Assembly: GCA_031763025.1 (NCBI GenBank)
Contig: JASSKH010000006.1
Coordinates: forward strand, 2,398,958 to 2,462,957
Length of the DNA stretch: 64,000 nt
Direction of reading: 5' to 3'
Source: Macrocystis pyrifera
Lineage: Eukaryota > Sar > Phaeophyceae > Laminariales > Laminariaceae
How positions within the stretch are numbered: position 1 is the first letter of the stretch; the number at the start of each line of letters is the position of its first letter. Below, one piece after another: positions 31,880 through 42,380 of this stretch. Both the position numbers and the translations under genes were made by a program. The notes below the pieces were generated by a model. The model saw only the letters and a program-made list of their open reading frames with translations. It made no database searches and was not told the origin of the DNA.

Positions 31880-33215
31880 TGAATTAATGAAGTACGGGGG
31901 GGAATGAATGCTTGCCATGGTGGTTATGTTGTATTACTGGATATGGAAAAACGAGTACGCACCTAGGACGTGGAGAGAAGGAGTAGTACTAAACTTACTC
32001 AAGAAAGGAGATACGGCTGACCCGGGGAACTACAGAGGGATACCGCTACTAAGCACAGCAGTAGGCAAAACATTTCGTGAGATTTTGAACGATAGAATGG
32101 GAACTATGATGGAGAAGAATGACCAAATAAGCGAAGGGCAAGCAGGTTTTAGGCCAGACCGTAGCTGTGTAGACCATGTGTACACCTTAGGTAACATAGT
32201 CCAAGGTAGGAAAGACGCGGGACAAACAGCGTAAAGTTTCTTTCTAGATGTACAGAAGGCCTACGATACAGCGTGGAGAAATGGATTGTGGAAAAAAAAA
32301 CTATGGGAAATCGGAATTAGAGGAAAGATGTGAAGAATGATGAAAAATATGACGGAATGTGCCAGAAGTGCTGCGATACTGGAAAGGGAAGTATCGACGT
32401 ATGTTGATTTTTCACAAGGAGTTGCACAGGGGTGTACGTCGTCACCTAACCTATTCAAGATTCATATATATATATATACGACCTGATAGTAGCAATCGAA
32501 GCAGCAAGGCAGGGAGTCACGGTACGGGAAGCTACGGCGTCTGGGTTGATGTTTGCGAATTAATTCGTGGGGATACCCAAAACACCCCAAGGATTGCAGA
32601 AACAAATACCTGATAGAAAAGGCGCTATAATACACTAGGAAACGGAGGGTGACGGTGAACGTCAAGAAATGCGCAGTAGTTGTTTGTAACGAGCATAACA
32701 AGGTGAACTCCGTAAATTTCAGTTGGAAGTGGGGAGAAGATGGATTGCCGATCGTAGACCAGCATACGTACCTTGGCGTAGAGATATCAAAAGACTGCTC
32801 TTGGGATACACATATAGCAAAAGTAATAGGAAAGGGTAAAAGCACACGTAGGTAAGATGGATGCGATCGTAACAGACTCGCGCTTTGACACTAGGATTAA
32901 GAGATGTATCCTGATGAATGTGATAGTACCAAAGCTAGAATATGCAGGAGGAGAAGCGTGGGAAAGGGACGCGAAGCTCGTAAAACAATAGGAAATGTAC
33001 AGATGACAGCAGCTGAAAAAATCCTAAGATGCTCAAGCGCGACTAGTCATACAATATTAAGAGCAGAACTGGGAATATACCCACTCAAGACAAATAGAGA
33101 CATGAGCAAGTTGAAGTGGCAATATAAAGTAAGGAACGTGCCAAAAAAAAGAGGTTGCCAGCCATGGTTGATAGAGCTGAATAGGAGAAAGTATCCCAAG
33201 GGCGAGCTGGAATAA
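31880..33215 (+). pseudogene. LINE-1 reverse transcriptase
   Basis: The frame 31908-32234 is RT: WREGVVLNLLKKGDTADPGN, YRGIPLLSTAVGKTF and EGQAGFRPDRSCVDHV. It continues after a stop with FLDVQKAYDTAWRNGLW (first catalytic Asp) and QGVAQGCTSSPNLF. The YADD region has been lost to an AT-rich scrambled stretch near 32465-32490. The thumb remains as HTYLGVEISKDCSWDTH in frame 32649-32855. Confidence 0.85.
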
Positions 33216-33529
33216 GGTGGGATAGCGTAGTTGACAAGTTTGGAAGGATATAGGGGGGAACCTAGAAGAGTTGATGTCCGCCAGGAGGTTTGGGAGGTAC
33301 AAAGCGGAAGTGGAAGTAAAATGACTGAAATAAGGGAAAGGTGGAATCGGAAAAACGCTGAGAGATATACGGGGGATTGAGCGAAGGGATAGGAATGAAA
33401 ACGAATTTGCTCGGCCGAATAGACTTCGCGAAAACGCTGAAACTGCGATTTCGTGTAGGTGACATGGACCTATACCTGCCAGAAAGAAGAAAGAGGTACA
33501 CCAATAGCCGGGAGGAGTAGGAAGTAGAT

Positions 33530-33860
33530 GCACAGATGTGCCCGTGTGGCAAAATAGAGAGTAGAACTCACATAACAGGAGAACGTGAAAATGTACAAGG
33601 AGGAACGGGATGTGTTAGAAAAAAAAGGAGATGGGGGACATAGACGAATGTGACATGGAGGAGTTTGATACACTAGATAGAAGCGACAAAACGATCGCTA
33701 TCCTTGGAGATAGATGGTGGCCACAGGCGGCCAAACAGGAAGGGGAAGGGATCAGCAAAATATTTCTAGGTATGTAATATATGGAGACGACGTTCTGAGC
33801 GCCCATTTGTTGGAGGTGTCTCTATTAGGAGGAGGAACGGTGGTCCGTCGCGAAAGGGAT
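33530..33860 (+). pseudogene. LINE-1 C-terminal Cys/His motif and tail
   Basis: MCPCGKIESRTHITGE resembles the CX2C...H...C zinc-like motif found after RT in several LINE clades, with the last Cys lost. The frame continues with breaks to about 33860. Confidence 0.55.
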
Positions 33861-33924
33861 GCGTGGTCAACGATCAAACGACTAAGGAAAACAACAAAAA
33901 ATTACGCCCCCCCCCCCCCCCCCC
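33850..33924 (+). repeat. LINE-1 3' end with poly(C) tail
   Basis: GAAAGGGATGCGTGGTCAAC continues to AAAAATTACG and then C18. The same 3' segment precedes poly(C) at 42110-42180 and, in reverse, at 42381-42455. A diverged version ends the SINE-like family. Confidence 0.75.
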
Positions 33925-34006
33925 TCCGCCCGGCCTCCCCGCCAGTACGTATTGTACCCACAATTTCATCACAAATATACGGAGAGGGGGTTTACCACTG
34001 CGATAT

Positions 34007-34124
34007 TTACGAAGGGCGGTAGTAAATAGGACCTACGGTACACAGAAAAACCTACCTGGTATATATATGTACCTATTTTTATTAACAATATTTGGTCCTA
34101 TTTACTATGTGTGGTCCCCCGTAA
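34007..34124 (+). mobile_element. MITE-1 copy 1
   Basis: Diverged left TIR (TTACGAAGGGCGG...) and right TIR TATTTACTATG...CCCCCGTAA, followed by TA. It contains an internal TACCTGGTA (34053-34061) where other copies have only TA. Confidence 0.75.
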
Positions 34125-34206
34125 TAGCATATTTTCTTATACCGTTCGTCGCACACCTCGAACAACAGATCATGATGTTCTCTACTCCTTGTTGAGGCGT
34201 TCTGCG

Positions 34207-34960
34207 ATAGGGGTGTCACATTCGGGCGAAAACCAAAAATGAGCCACCCCGGCGTCCTGACCGGGCGCCAGTTCAAAAGGATGAATGAGTGCGGATTTTG
34301 AGATCTACCTCGTTGGGCATGATGCGTGCGTACACGTACGAGATGCGTGTAGCATCAAATCAGTCTTATTCACAATGTTCGTCCCGGTTGAGCTCCGTGC
34401 TCTCTCTATCTATATATGTGCCTCGGGGGGGGGCATGGGAGCCTCAGAAATTTTAGGGTGAACCTCTCCTCTATCATAGAACGCCTCTCTCTCAGCTGTA
34501 GATGATCTGGTTCCTCATCTGCCATTGTGAGGGGATCTATCTGCAGAGTACAGCTCCAACCCACAGGAGACATATGTATGTGCCAACACAGCAGTAGTAT
34601 TAATAGTCGGCCGTGCACAGAGTGCACGGGTCCCCACCTGGAATATGAACGATGAAGGACGAGAGCTGATTAATACGGGATCGGGGATACGTAAATCTGC
34701 CTTGCAATATCTAGATCACTGCGCGGGAATCGATTATCTGCATACAGCGGTAGATCACGACCTATCTATCCTGGGGTTGGAATGTTGCCAACTCGCTCTT
34801 TCGCGCTTTCGCGCTTTCGCGCTTTCGGCGGCGGCGGCGGCGGCGGTGGCGGCAGAAGAGACTCAGAAAAAAAAGTGCTGGACTTGTGGAGCAATGAACA
34901 GCAACAGCAGACCAAGGTTCGAATCCCCACGTAACCGCTAAGCGACTTGGGGGTGCAACA
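34207..34960. other. Intergenic with microsatellites
   Basis: No gene recognised. 34423-34490 (GGGGGGCATGGGAGCCTC then TTTTAGGGTG) recurs at 35819-35890. 34798-34856 is a CGCTTTCG repeat followed by a GGC repeat. A B-box-like GGTTCGAATCC occurs at about 34916, but no matching A box or stems are seen. Confidence 0.45.
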
Positions 34961-35103
34961 CAACTAGTCAGTCTGTTTTGCCGTTAGATCAGTCGGCGTG
35001 TTCGTTCGTACACCGCTATTGAGAATACGACAATTACTCTACGACTGATTGCTGTGCATCATAGCACCGGTCAGTGCTGCTGTAGTACTATTACGAATAG
35101 TGA

Positions 35104-35170
35104 GCATTGCATACCGATATACCAGTACTCGTTCGTGTATACTTGGTGCACGAATATCGGATGTAATGCC
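35104..35170. repeat. Inverted repeat / hairpin
   Basis: GCATTGCATACCGATAT is complementary, with one gap and one mismatch, to ATATCGGATGTAATGC about 35 bp downstream. It may be a remnant of a small hairpin element. The rest of 34961-36020 shows nothing codable. Confidence 0.45.
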
Positions 35171-35649
35171 GTAAGAGCGTGTGGTAGTAGAAACATGCAT
35201 GGTATGTATGCCGTATCGTGACATACATACCTGGTACAGTATAAGGAGCATCAACAACTGTTAGCATGTGAGTCAGTGATATCTGCAAATCTGTTATACG
35301 CAGACAGTAGCGCGTGATGCCTACCAAACAATTTCAAAGCCACAATGAAGCACAAAGTTTACCTTGAAATACATTCAAACAAAAAGGTCCACGTACCACA
35401 CTTACTTGCGGCAAAACACCTATCATCCATCCGCATACCTCTCCGTGTTAGACAACCTTGCCGGTCGGCACGTCCGCACATACATACCTTGATGAAATCT
35501 TCCCAAAGCCGCCGCAATGCCGCCCCCATGCTCTTTCGGGAAAATCGGTCCTGAAATTAATCCCAGGGTGTGTGTCCCCCCCGATATACGGACCCCGGGA
35601 TGGCGTCTACTAATACAAACAAATCATGATTATACCACATACCTGGACC

Positions 35650-35740
35650 TTGAGGAGTGGCGTACCGTTTTGAGGACAAAGCGTTTACGTAGGATCGAAG
35701 TGGTTTGTCTCCACAACGAGACTGCAGTCCTAAAAGGGAG
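35650..35740. repeat. Hairpin-type short repeat (copy 2 of 3)
   Basis: GTTTTGAGGACAAAGCG...GTGGTTTGTC...GACTGCAGTCC shares both halves with 2945-3040. Confidence 0.35.
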
Positions 35741-36026
35741 ATACTTAAGTGTTCTTAAAACCGTCTAATAACAGAACACATGTTCTGGCCCCGTTGAATT
35801 CTGCATTTGTTGCACCATGGATGGGGGGACATGGAAGCCTCTCTTAGAAAAATTAGGGTGGGCCTCTCTATTAGCGTAGAACACCTCATCACACACTCAC
35901 CCCCAATCACGGAGTAGTGGCGGCCGTCGCAGAAATTGTCGCTTATTTATATATACCAGGTTTTTTTCCCTCCGAAGTCAAAGAGGTTCAATATAATACC
36001 AGGTACCAGGTACACACATATATATA

Positions 36027-36105
36027 CCACTCTGACTCGAACTATAGGGACCATCAGTACATAATTATTGAATCCAAGCGGTCCTTATATTTTGGGTCAT
36101 GGCGG
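36027..36105 (+). mobile_element. MITE-3 copy 1 (79 bp, TA-flanked)
   Basis: Terminal inverted repeats begin CCACTCTGACTCGAACTATA and end TATATTTTGGGTCATGGCGG, flanked by TA on both sides (36025-36026 and 36106-36107). A second copy of exactly the same length is at 63331-63409. Confidence 0.75.
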
Positions 36106-36109
36106 TATT

Positions 36110-36960
36110 ATATATATATATATGTTCCTGTACCGATACAGCAGTATGTGTCGGCAAGATTTTTCATTCGAACAAAGAAGCGAGTGAGGAGTGTATACTA
36201 TTAATAAATAATACTGTAGAGTTTCACAAGAGTGTAGCATATACTACTACTGCTGTCTGCACTTCAGAAGTTGTTCTAGAATCTAAGCACGGCTCAATCA
36301 ATAGTAGATAGAGCTGACTCCTGATGTTTGAACCCGCAGATACACAGAACAAAAAACAGCCACACACACATGCATACGTACCTGTGCCAACCCAACAAAG
36401 ATATGGTGAATGGCTGGATGGCTGGCTGGCCGGATGGGTCGTCGGTGTATCCGCGCGGAAACATTGTCGGATAACAAAAACGCAACAGTAACATGCTTCT
36501 ACGGAGCGCACAGGCAGACTGATTCTGTGTGTTGTAGGGGGCCATGTGGCGGCAGGGGGTGTGGCTTTTAGGCCGTCATTTTTTCTGGCCGATGGTGGTG
36601 GCTCCCTCCTCAGACTGCCATCATGGAAATCCATAGTAAATAGACCCAGAACAAGCCCCAAAAACACCCGCCACTTTGGTGTGTTTATCTCGAAAATTAC
36701 TGCGTGGTGAATCGAAAACACCGTCTCTCTGCGAAAAACGCGGTTGGCGATAAGCTTTTTCCATCGTTGCTACGTTTGTATTCTTCAAAAAATACACTGG
36801 AGAGCCTCTCTCCCCCCGTTTAGGACCTGCGGGGTATATAATAGGGGCAACCGTGATATCCCACGGCCTCGGTACTCAAAAATATAATTTTGCAAAAACA
36901 AGGCTTAAGAATAGAAATTCCGACGATTTTGGATTAAGGAGCCTCGTCATTTTTAGAGCA
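36110..36960. other. Intergenic, nothing recognised
   Basis: Frames on both strands are short or motif-free. The region contains a TATATATA stretch and TA-bordered palindromes near 36199. Confidence 0.35.
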
Positions 36961-36966
36961 CAGTTT

Positions 36967-36967
<1 letters not shown>

Positions 36968-37001
<34 letters not shown>

Positions 37002-37010
37002 AAACAAATG
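36968..37010 (+). repeat. C43 homopolymer
   Basis: Forty-three consecutive C follow GAGCACAGTTTA. It is the longest C run in the window and may be the tail of an unrecognised poly(C)-ended insertion. Confidence 0.8.
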
Positions 37011-37750
37011 GGTTACCTCTCTCGTAGCACACACACGTCAACGTAAGTGTGCCTGCATTCGTAGTTCCCGGGGCGCGCGAAGATCGTTCTCAACTAAACC
37101 CGGTCGTTCCTCGGGGTGAGATGTAGACGTCTCCTTTTGTCCCCCGTGTAGGAGCCTCGAGGAAACAAAATGGTACCTTTCCACCCCGCCCGCCCCCCCC
37201 GGCCTTATACCGTAGCATGACCCTCGTTTTCTTCACGTCAAACCGTTCTTTCTATGTTATCATCGATATCCTGTGCGCATCTGGAGGACCTCTGGTTCAG
37301 GTGGTCGGGCAGGCTCTTCATCCCGAAGGGTTTCCGTGTGTTATGGTGCCTGGAACCTGTGGAAAACACACGTGTGATGAGATAGCGGTGATAGCACACC
37401 CGCTGGGATAATTTTCCGAGCCGAGTGTCCCCAAAGCAGCGGGCGGGGGGCACACTCAGCGAAAATTGTGGCTTTGGAAAAATCTGGTCGATGTACTTTC
37501 CATCGTAGACGCATCATCTCTCGACATCTGTCTGCACTGTCCCTCTCCATTGTGGGGGGAGTCGGCTTGGAAATTCGGCCAAAGGGGGGGGTGATATCCT
37601 ACCACCCGTGTGTTATATTTTCACGCACAGGGAGTGTCTGGGGCAATTAGACGCCAGCCAAACGAGAGAAGGAAAAGGGTGCGGTCTTGTCGCGATAAAA
37701 ACGCCTGCCAAGGTAAGAACCGTAGTGAGGAGGGGGCGTAAGAGCTTACT
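37011..37750. other. Intergenic, nothing recognised
   Basis: No repeat border or protein motif is seen. Includes a short C-rich tract near 37185-37200. Confidence 0.35.
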
Positions 37751-37751
37751 G

Positions 37752-37855
37752 TTACGGCGGACCATAGTAAGTAGGACCAAATATTGTTAGTAAAAACAGC
37801 GAAATAAATCAGTTTTCAAGCGTACCGTAGGTCCTATTAACTATGCCCCCCGTAG
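37752..37855 (+). mobile_element. MITE-1 copy 2
   Basis: TTACGGCGGACCATAG to CTATGCCCCCCGTAG, followed by TA that also precedes copy 3. Confidence 0.75.
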
Positions 37856-37857
37856 TA

Positions 37858-37964
37858 GTACGGGGGATCGTACGTAGGAAATGGGACCTACGGTAAAGAC
37901 AAAACCTATGCTTTTATCTATTTTTAGTACCAAGATTTGGTCTTCACTATGTGACCCCCCGGAA
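37858..37964 (+). mobile_element. MITE-1 copy 3
   Basis: Diverged copy (GTACGGGGGATCG to GACCCCCCGGAA) directly next to copy 2, sharing its TA. Confidence 0.65.
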
Positions 37965-37977
37965 TGAGCTACTACTA

Positions 37978-38052
37978 TTACGGGGGACCATAGTAAACAG
38001 GACCAAAAATACTTTTAGAAAAATAGGTCCTATTTACTATGGTCCCCCGTAA
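37978..38052 (+). mobile_element. MITE-1 copy 4 (short, 75 bp)
   Basis: Both TIRs are well kept (TTACGGGGGACCATAGTAAA and TTTACTATGGTCCCCCGTAA) with TA on each side, but the interior is about 30 bp shorter than usual. Confidence 0.85.
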
Positions 38053-38097
38053 TAGGATGGAGAGAGAAAAGGAGGGCGAAGATAATAAATGGGACGG

Positions 38098-38147
38098 AAA
38101 AATAAATAAGTAAATAAATGAATAAATAAATAAATAAATAAATAAAC
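38098..38147. repeat. (AAAT)n microsatellite
   Basis: About twelve imperfect AAAT/AATA units. Confidence 0.85.
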
Positions 38148-38306
38148 GAAGAACCTACGTGCATACACACGTGTGTTGCTGACTCCTACTGCTCGTGGGT
38201 CAATTGTTGTGGCATAATATCTCTACAGCAGTAACAACAAGATGATGTTAATAGTGTGTTCGTGTGTTTATTTTCTACAGGTTATACCGCTGAGCTGCTC
38301 AGTTCG

Positions 38307-39335
38307 CGCTGACTGAGTAGCTCAGTGGCTTCTCAGTGGCTCAATTTTTATAGAACGAACATATTGTAGTGCGTTTGACATTTTGGGCCAGTGGGGGGGG
38401 GGGGGAAGCGGGGGGGGGGTACTCATTATCGTGCATGGCCGTACTGTAGTCATATGACCATAGACCCCCGCATCCCTATAGTGCCGGGACGGAGCACGTC
38501 GGGTTTTCACCGACCAGGCAGACATTGCTTGCACCAAGCGCGAAGCACCGTGAGGTGTTGGGCGAGTCGCATGAAGGGTGAGCTGCATCCTACTAAGAAC
38601 CGCTTTAGAGGCGGATCTTCTTGCATATGGATCGGGGGGGGGGGGGGGGCGGAAGGGGTGTACTCAATTTGCCATGCATGGTCGCTGTCGCATATCCTGA
38701 GACCTTCGCATCCCTGCTGACTGAGTAGCTCGGTGGTTCAACATTTATAAAACGAACATACGTAGTGCTACAGCGAGCGGCACAAAGGCGAAAAAGCTGT
38801 GCTATGCTGTATCACGTAGCGCGTTTTGTGTTTCGGGTCAGCGCGGCGGGGGGGGGGGTACTCATTTGACCATGCATGGCCGCAGTCGTATTGCCTGAGA
38901 CCCTTGCATCCCTAGAATACCGGGAAGGAGCACACGTCGGGTTTTCACCGACCACCAGGTAAACCTTGCTTACATCAAGCGCGAAGCCCCGTGAGCTGTT
39001 CGGTGAGTCACACGAAGGGTGAACTGCATCCCATTAAGAACCGCTTGGTGTGAGGCGGATTTTCTTGCAAATGGGTAACAGCGTCGAATTAGTTGGAGGA
39101 GGTCTCCGGCGTGGCCACTCCCAGAGACACCAGTGAGTATACTATGTAACTACCTTGTGGGTGCCTTGCCATACACCACGCGGTACGATCATTTCCACCA
39201 GTTGGAGGGCGGGGGGCGGGGGGGGGGGGGGGGGGGGGGGGTATACGCATGCCATGCATGCCCGTAGTCGTATGACCGTAGACCCTCGCAACCCTACGAT
39301 GCCGGGACGGAGCACGGGGGGTTTTATCCGCGTGT
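38307..39335 (-). repeat. Cluster of poly(C)-tailed SINE-like copies
   Basis: At least four copies are read on the minus strand, each ending in C: tails at 38410-38419, 38634-38649, 38851-38860 and 39218-39241. Bodies share CATGCATGGCCG, CCTCGCATCCCT, CGTCGGGTTTTCACCGACCA and AAGCGCGAAGC. Two copies are preceded on the plus strand by the same TGACTGAGTAGCTC[AG]GTGG...ACGAACATA segment (38311 and 38719), so part of the cluster arose by tandem duplication. Confidence 0.75.
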
Positions 39336-39537
39336 CTGTGTGGCAGAAAGCAAGGAACCCGTGCTCAACGTGAAATGCTGCCATGTTAATACCACTGTCT
39401 GTCTGATCAGTTTGTTGTACTGTTGTATATTACTGTTGAGTTGTTGGCACCACCATGTATTCCATTTGCCACCCACAAAGCATCACGAAGGGACGGAAAA
39501 TCAAGACTACGAAAAGTAGCAGCGTGACAAAAGTATT

Positions 39538-39555
39538 AAGAAAAAAAAAAAAAAA
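39538..39555. repeat. Poly(A) tract
   Basis: A run of about 17 A in unassigned DNA. Confidence 0.6.
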
Positions 39556-39927
39556 CTATGACTACCATCTACCGTAACTCCTGTAGTCGAGCCGCGCGCT
39601 AAGGTGATGCATAGAGGTACGAGCACTTTTTGGCCGAACCGTTTCTGGCCGCTGACTCTTAAACCTTTTGGAAAACTACTCGATGTACCCATTGGAAGGC
39701 CATCAATGTTTCACAGTAGTGTCGTCCGTTGTATAACTGCAGCTGCTGTAGGCCATGCCATCGCTCTTTTGCCTCGCGATGTACGTTTTTTGTCGGCTTT
39801 TAGGTCAGACCAAGATCGCTCTACAAGTGAGCATCATAATTTTCTCGTGAATATCTCGGGTGTACACGTGTACACGTCTCTCTGCCGTAGTAGTCCCTGC
39901 GTCGTTGTGTTGCCGTTTTCACATGGT

Positions 39928-39928
<1 letters not shown>

Positions 39929-39962
<34 letters not shown>

Positions 39963-39981
39963 GTTTTTTTTTTTTTTTTTT
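39929..39981. repeat. A33-CG-T18 perfect homopolymer hairpin
   Basis: 33 A, then CG, then 18 T. The arms are self-complementary with a two-base centre. Confidence 0.85.
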
Positions 39982-40059
39982 GTGTGTGTGTGCCCATAAA
40001 CATCCGCGGCATCCATCACACGTCTCCCTAGGGGTCGATCATGTGTGTCCGCCGTACAG

Positions 40060-40790
40060 CGAGTAGAGCATGTTTCCTTTCATGTGACTGAGATATCACA
40101 ACTTCCTCCGTATGGGTGACCTTAACAGAAATTCGAAGCACGTGGTAGTCCTCTCTGAAGAGCGGGGGGGTCGTTTGTCTTGCCTATTTTTGACCGAAGC
40201 CGTCGACGACGCGTATTTTTCATCTTTTTAAAAAAAAATGAAAAAAAAAAAGGGTTCTGACACTGCCGGAGCTACACAACTGAGATGAAATCAAGGCAAT
40301 ACCGTTGGCACGCCGTTATCATATACCAGATACCTGGTAGTGTTTCGGAGGGTATTCGATGTGTATGTATGTACCCAGGGCCGTGGGCAGTTGCACTTAT
40401 ATTTTTGTCTTTTCTCAAAAGGGGCCAGTGTGCGTTCCTGTCGTGTATAGCACGTGTATCCGCCTGCCTTCGGGCAGGACCAAGTGGACCCCGTCCGAGC
40501 CACTCGCTCGTCAGACTTCGTGGATGCACCCCATTTAAAGGGTGGCGCCATGCCGTGCAAGGAGCTCAATACCTCCACCCCAAGGCATGACTTCGAAGAA
40601 AGAGTTTTGTTGCTCGCATAAACTCGACCAAGATGTATACCATGCGCTACCCCGGGTTTTTTTGTTTTTTGGCGTTGGGGACCGGTGTAGACCTAACACG
40701 CGTACTACATACTGGTACGAAGTAAATGGTGCAGTAAAAATATGCTTCGGTAAAAACTAACCGCGGTGCAACAACAGTGGCTTGCTCACT
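40060..40790. other. Intergenic, nothing recognised
   Basis: Several motif-free frames on both strands. Contains A-rich/T-rich mirror runs at 40223-40252. Confidence 0.35.
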
Positions 40791-40797
40791 TTTGAGA

Positions 40798-41232
40798 CTA
40801 AGCGGTCGAAAATTGTTTGAGCCAAAACAAAGCGCAGCAGCCACCCCTACAGAGTTGGCATGGGCAGGAGAACGCTGGGCACCTCGAGGAGTACTGATGT
40901 AGCATAAGCGGTGCCAGCGAGCCCCTTGCTACCGCAAAGCAGTGGGCATGGACACGCGATACGCCCGTGTCCCTGACCTGGAGCTCACAGGCTGATCCAC
41001 CGCCCAGGACCACCAAGCAAGCGTTCGCTGCTTCACGCGAGATATCTCGTGTGGTACCCCGAAGAAGCTTGATAGGAACATCACCAAGTGGAGAGTGGAG
41101 AGGCTTTCGCCACACTGGCAGAAAAGCCTCGAGGTGGACACATACACAGTACCTGGTAATCGTAACCTTCGCCAAAAAGAAGAAAAGCTCTTCGAGACGC
41201 CTGCTGCAGTGGCCCCGGGAATTCCGCGTCAA
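40798..41232 (-). CDS. Uncertain 144-codon frame, possible FHA-like segment
   Basis: The minus frame includes ANACLVVLGGGSACELQVRD then TGVSRVHAHC. The pattern 'VLG.g..cel.V.D..VSR.HA' is reminiscent of an FHA (phosphothreonine-binding) domain, in which a Gly-Arg turn precedes a later SRxHA loop. Here the Arg of the first turn is Gly and the downstream NG turn is not found. A TACCAGGTA short insertion lies in the frame (41150-41158). No start context or splice sites were identified. It could be an exon remnant or chance. Confidence 0.2.
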   Translation of the reverse strand: MTRNSRGHCSRRLEELFFFLAKVTITRYCVCVHLEAFLPVWRKPLHSPLGDVPIKLLRGTTRDISREAANACLVVLGGGSACELQVRDTGVSRVHAHCFAVARGSLAPLMLHQYSSRCPAFSCPCQLCRGGCCALFWLKQFSTA

Positions 41233-41434
41233 GTCGATGACCCCTACTCGACGTCACCCGAGCAAAGCTCGCAAGAAAAGGCGGGGATAATTTCGCGGGG
41301 GCAGCGCGGTGATCGTGAAGGATAAGCCGCCGCTACATCCGAGGCGGGAAAGCGCCAACACTACTTACTAACGTATAAACGCGCAAGGCGACACACCTCC
41401 TGACGTGAATTTCAGAGCCGATTTCACCAGAAGC

Positions 41435-41453
41435 GGGGGGGGGGGGGGGGGGG
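41435..41453. repeat. G19 homopolymer
   Basis: Nineteen G followed by CACACAACAACGATAA. No known tail sequence is adjacent. Confidence 0.6.
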
Positions 41454-41620
41454 CACACAACAACGATAATAGCGGTCTCCGGAAGATCCCGCCGTCGAGA
41501 TGTCTTTCCATAGACGCGTGGGTCGGCGTTTGCACCCTTCTCTCCACCCGCTGTCGAGAGTGGAAAATCGTCGGAGCGAGGTGTGGGGTGCGCTACCCTG
41601 CTTGTCGAACGGTACTACTA

Positions 41621-41728
41621 TTACGGGGGTCCAAAGTAAATAGGACCTACGGTACACACAAAAAAAAACTATATATTTCCCTATTTTTACTGACAATATT
41701 TGGTCCTATTTACTATGGTCCTCCGTAC
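41621..41728 (+). mobile_element. MITE-1 copy 5
   Basis: TTACGGGGGTCCAAAGTAAA to CTATGGTCCTCCGTAC, flanked by TA (41619-41620 and 41729-41730). TACCTGGTA follows at 41733-41741. Confidence 0.85.
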
Positions 41729-42072
41729 TACGTACCTGGTACGATCGATCGGGAGAAATTAGTAAAATGTTCTTCGACGAGCGGAGCAAACTACAGGACG
41801 GCAGAAGGTCGATTTGCACCCTTGATGTGTCTAGATAATTCCAAGTCAGATCTGTTGCCGATCTTGTCTATGTGGTCTGAACTTAAGCTGGCCATGTTTC
41901 CGGGTGGGACTCGTGTGATCTGCATGATCTACTGCTAAGCACGCGTTCCGCTGAGCTGCATCTGTACCTATGCTGCGCGCCCTGTGCGCAGCCTCTCGCG
42001 ACGACAGGCGAGGAACTAAATGGTTAGGCCGAACGGATATAACCTGCTGCCGTAATATTGCGAGTAAACGCT

Positions 42073-42210
42073 CCCCCCCCCCCCCCCCCCCCCCCCAGTG
42101 CTCCGTCTCCGGCTCGAAAGGGATGCGTGGTCAACGGTCAGATGGTTAAGGCAAGCAACAAAGGAGTAACCCCCCCCCGCGCGCCCCCGCCCCCCCCCCC
42201 CCGCCCCCGG
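42073..42210 (+). repeat. LINE-1-type 3' tail with poly(C), forward
   Basis: C24 (42073-42096) is followed by CGAAAGGGATGCGTGGTCAA, GGTTAAGGCAAGCAACAAAG, GAGTAA and a second C-rich run (42170-42202). The inner segment matches the LINE-1 3' end at 33855-33905 and bridges it to the SINE-like tail (GAGTA-C). Confidence 0.7.
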
Positions 42211-42380
42211 ACCGACGTTTCGAGCTCGATAACTCCGTACCAAAGAACGTGTTATTATCAAAGGTCACGGTTTTAGGACAGCCCTCCACGAGATTTTGTC
42301 CAACGCCATCCTTATAGGCCTTCTCGGCGCTGTCATTATTATTGCTGCTGTGGAGATATCGAGCTCGAGCAGTCATCCCA

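Larger units (their letters stand above)
29760..33925 (+). mobile_element. LINE-1, decayed non-LTR retrotransposon ending in poly(C)
   Basis: A possible ORF1 fragment, an AP-like endonuclease, a reverse transcriptase and a Cys/His C-terminal motif occur in that order on the plus strand. After about 100 bp of 3' sequence the element ends in C18 (33907-33924). Many stops interrupt every domain. The 5' border is uncertain; the 3' border is taken at the end of the C run. Confidence 0.8.

Noticed and set aside
34911-34926. B-box-like GGTTCGAATCC
   Set aside because: The T-stem does not close and no A box lies upstream, so it is not called a tRNA.
41405-41938. 177-codon plus-strand frame
   Set aside because: It reads through a G19 run and a whole MITE-1 copy, so it is a chance frame.
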